Assembly (NCBI GenBank): GCA_028023455.1
Contig: JAQFVV010006469.1
Span: 992,001-1,056,000, forward strand
Reading direction: 5' to 3'
DNA from: Epiperipatus broadwayi
Taxonomy: Eukaryota; Onychophora; Udeonychophora; Euonychophora; Peripatidae
Length of the DNA stretch: 64,000 bases
Each line of letters starts with the position of its first letter. Position 1 is the first letter of the stretch. The translations under genes and the position numbers were made by a program. This document shows positions 61,959 through 64,000 of this stretch, piece by piece. The notes beneath the pieces are model-generated. The model did not search any database. It was not told the DNA's origin and saw only the letters and a program-made list of their open reading frames with translations.

Positions 61959-64000
61959 CATAAATATTGAATTTAAGGTGATGCTCTAAACAATTAGGTT
62001 ATTCAGAACATTAATAATTTACTCTGCAGATGACTCTTTACTTAAATATCTCTTACAGATGTAAATCTGTCCTCATGTAATATATGTAAAAGCAAATTTG
62101 CATAAATGATTGATATCACACCAAAGCAATTGAAGATAGATGTTTCCTGAAATGTTTACGTACTTATAATGAATGGTTCGTTGATAGTCATTGAAACACT
62201 GATATCTCTATATTTGATTATATATTTAAAGATGTATTGATTTACTATATATATATCACATATACAAGATTCAAAGCATAAAATATTCAAAACACTTCAA
62301 GTTGATTAATAATTCAACTTAATGGCATAAAAAGTAAGGGGTATTTTTTAAAATCATTTTCAGCAAAATTAATGTTACCTTTTATTATATTGGGCAAAGT
62401 TGAGTAATAAAAAATAATCCAACTTTATAGCATAAATATAAAGATTTTTTTTTTTCATTTTTTACCAGGAACAGAATATATCTTTCTTTAAAAAGTGATA
62501 TGGAAATATATAGTTAGTGCATTGAATTCCTTTCTACTAGCAACAAAAAGTTATTTTCATTTTCTGATATTCTATGATTGGTCTATCCAATAAAAATAAT
62601 CAAATGTCTTTACTGCTTAGGAATGCATGATAAGTTTGAGCACCGGAAGTGATGAGCCTGGGTATGAATCATGCGCCTTAAGCTCCGGAGTCTGCCACTC
62701 CACTTTACCATTGCATAAATCCATGCAGAGCATCCATCTAATTTATGAATAGGAATAGACTTGTCCAGGAATTGTATAGATATCTTAAAATCACATCATA
62801 TACATTACTTATCATAGATTAATATTTTCATGTCATTTTTTGCATCCCATGTAAATAAATTATCATTATAAAAACATATATATTATTGAAGAAATGATTA
62901 TAAATATAATTAGTCACTTTCGTATTTTATGATTTGCTGTCGACATATTGTTAATGAATAACATAGGAAGGGCTGAATTATGCGAAAGTACAGTAATTAT
63001 TTTTGCAAAAAACAATAGCATTATTTTATAATAACTTACTAATAAAAAAAAAACTCGTCAAATAGACATTAAGTTTCATAATATTGGTATTGCTTTTATT
63101 TATTTATTAAAATTTTTAAGAGGGTTAATGTTTTTTGTTTTGTTTTTTTTTCAATTTTAAAAAATTGATTTATGACATGTTTCACATCAAATACTACTTA
63201 ATGCAAGAAGAAATAGTTACTCAAAAAAAATGAATTGTAAAAATAATTTATTTTTAAAAACGTAACATAAAAATATCAATTTTCATTTTTAATAATCATT
63301 AATATATATATTAAAAATCACAAATTTAAAGTTTTTTTATTTTGATTTCAGTTTGATTTTAAAAAAAAAAAAAAATATCAGTTACCTGTTTCAGAATATG
63401 AAATATTTAGAAAGACTATTTTTACTAATAAATTACAAAAATTCCAAAATATTTATATTATACTAAACAAATTATCTCCACATCTATTTATAGAAACAAT
63501 ATTTAAACCTATTTACTTCAGAGCCGTCTATTGTAAGCTTGAATAATCAATAGACACTAGCTCGTAGAGCGGTATCCACATTTCTAGACTAGTTTTTGGA
63601 TATTGATCTTTTTCCATAAGAACTATTGAATTTACTTTCTCATATTTTATAACAAGGTTTATTATTTTATACTATCAAATCTCATAACTTGAAATACAAA
63701 AATACTTTAAGCTTTGAATACAAAGTCAGTTTGGTCCTAGTCAGTAATTAGATATTTTAGTGACCTTAGTTTTATGTTAATTGTAGACATCTTTCATTCT
63801 TTTGCAAGAATGGTATACACCAAACAAAACTTCACATGACTCTTCTTATTTTCAACCCTTGCAATAAAACTAATAAATCAATTATTGCTCTGCTCTAGAA
63901 TCATAAATTTTAATCTTGAACAACAATGGATGCAAGATTACAATACAAGACTCTAAAATAGAAAAAAATATGAATTAGTACTCCTAATGCAAAATAGATC
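61959..64000. other. AT-rich DNA with one possible SINE trace
   Basis: On the minus strand at 62,640-62,700, tggcagactccgg and gattcatacccagg could be worn A and B boxes. Nothing else recognised up to the window end. Confidence 0.45.

Overview
This window comes from the nuclear genome of an animal, most likely an invertebrate. It is strongly AT-rich and has no prokaryotic gene layout. It carries tRNA-derived SINEs with target-site duplications (TSDs), a degenerate Ty3/gypsy LTR element, a Penelope-like element with a GIY-YIG endonuclease, hairpin MITEs, AT and TAA microsatellites, and a 500-base assembly gap. An interstitial CTAACC-type array at 6.66-6.77 kb suggests a lineage with TTAGGG-type telomeres. 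I cannot name the species. I found no complete protein-coding host gene. The only host-gene candidate is one small exon with good splice sites at 40,112-40,172.

Layout. 1-7.2 kb is AT-rich non-coding DNA with a SINE, a 690-base palindrome, a very short hairpin element, a small hairpin and a possible inverted-repeat element around the telomere-like array. 7.9-19.8 kb is a decayed gypsy-type retrotransposon on the minus strand, with protease, reverse transcriptase and integrase remnants between direct repeats at least 1.2 kb long; the upper repeat runs into the gap (19,773-20,272). 20.3-26.1 kb holds one arm copy of a long repeat, a 164-base hairpin and four SINEs. 26.1-33.7 kb is mostly featureless. 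33.8-36.5 kb holds two hammerhead hairpin elements. 37.7 kb has a non-LTR retrotransposon tail, 40.1 kb the exon candidate, and 41.6 kb a pogo/Tigger-like transposase remnant. 46.1-46.3 kb is a 58-base minisatellite. 49.1-54.1 kb is a giant imperfect palindrome centred on an (AT)n tract. 54.9-55.9 kb is a truncated Penelope-like element. 56.5-62 kb has three more hammerhead hairpin elements, a nested palindrome and a long (TAA)n tract.

The most interesting content is a family of about 450-nt-unit elements found at six sites with perfect 11-15 base TSDs. Each site begins with an inverted prefix of variable length and ends in sense orientation at nearly the same base. Better-preserved copies contain a type I hammerhead-ribozyme-like motif. 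Two of its stem pairs change together between copies, which supports a real RNA fold. Arms within one copy match each other better than they match other copies. The Penelope-like element here has the same layout: a 15-base TSD, an inverted 5' segment and a hammerhead-like core. I infer that the 450-nt family is a non-autonomous, retrozyme-like element moved by Penelope-type machinery, with fold-back or twin-primed insertion. None of this was computed; all alignments were made by eye.
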